From the NCBI GenBank assembly GCA_030706285.1, contig JAUZOU010000036.1:1-14260 (forward strand): a stretch of 14,260 nt of DNA, in the 5' to 3' direction. Shown here piece by piece: positions 14,241 to 14,260 of this stretch. Source of the DNA: Bacteroidota bacterium. Lineage in GTDB: Bacteria; Bacteroidota; Bacteroidia; Bacteroidales; UBA1402. Under the pieces are notes generated by a model that did no database searches, was not told the DNA's origin, and was given only the letters and a program-made list of their open reading frames with translations. Every line of letters starts with the position of its first letter. Positions within the stretch are counted from its first letter, which is position 1. Position numbers and translations under genes: made by a program.

Positions 14241-14260
14241 AAATAATCCTTATTTGTAGC

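Overview
The window looks like ordinary core chromosome from a Bacteroidota genome, most likely order Bacteroidales. Three lines of evidence support this. Several genes are preceded by the Bacteroidota promoter pattern (TTTG or TTG, about 19 nt, then TAnnTTTG) and by A/T-rich leaders instead of Shine-Dalgarno sequences. Two consecutive genes encode NigD-like lipoproteins, a family typical of this phylum. The neighbourhood efp / rpmH / PASTA protein / rluD / ddl / acyltransferase is an arrangement I associate with Bacteroidales genomes (from memory). I saw no insertion sequence, integrase, CRISPR array, tRNA or rRNA.

Layout. Positions 1-105 look like the 3' end of a rightward gene, followed by about 550 bases of A/T-rich non-coding DNA with a long hairpin (347-388) and a leftward terminator (576-617). 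A leftward group follows: a PBP4-type D,D-carboxypeptidase (2459-3904) with a well-spaced promoter, rsmI (1680-2351) and a coiled-coil lipoprotein (656-1525). A divergent promoter pair at about 3968-4059 separates this group from a rightward AI-2E-family membrane protein (4174-5355), whose leader contains a possible 25-codon ORF.

A long leftward gene string runs from 10980 down to 5365: a three-PASTA membrane protein, rluD-type pseudouridine synthase, D-Ala-D-Ala ligase, a PlsC/GPAT-like acyltransferase and two NigD-like lipoproteins. Gaps between genes are only about 4 to 25 bases, so it is probably one operon. Upstream of it, rpmH (52 codons, leftward) has its own promoter and terminator and is divergent from efp.

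The right part is rightward: efp (with terminator), radC (with promoter and terminator), then a tight pair made of a MIP18/SufT-like DUF59 gene and lpxH, closed by a strong hairpin terminator at 14199-14240.

The recurring theme is envelope construction: D-Ala-D-Ala synthesis (Ddl) and trimming (PBP4), possible peptidoglycan sensing (PASTA), phospholipid acylation, lipid A synthesis (LpxH) and lipoproteins. Translation genes (L34, EF-P, RsmI, RluD) are interleaved. I did not find a clearly novel system. The items most worth a second look are the putative leader ORF before the AI-2E gene, the NigD pair at the end of a cell-wall operon, the kinase-less PASTA protein, and the altered HX5D spacing in the acyltransferase.
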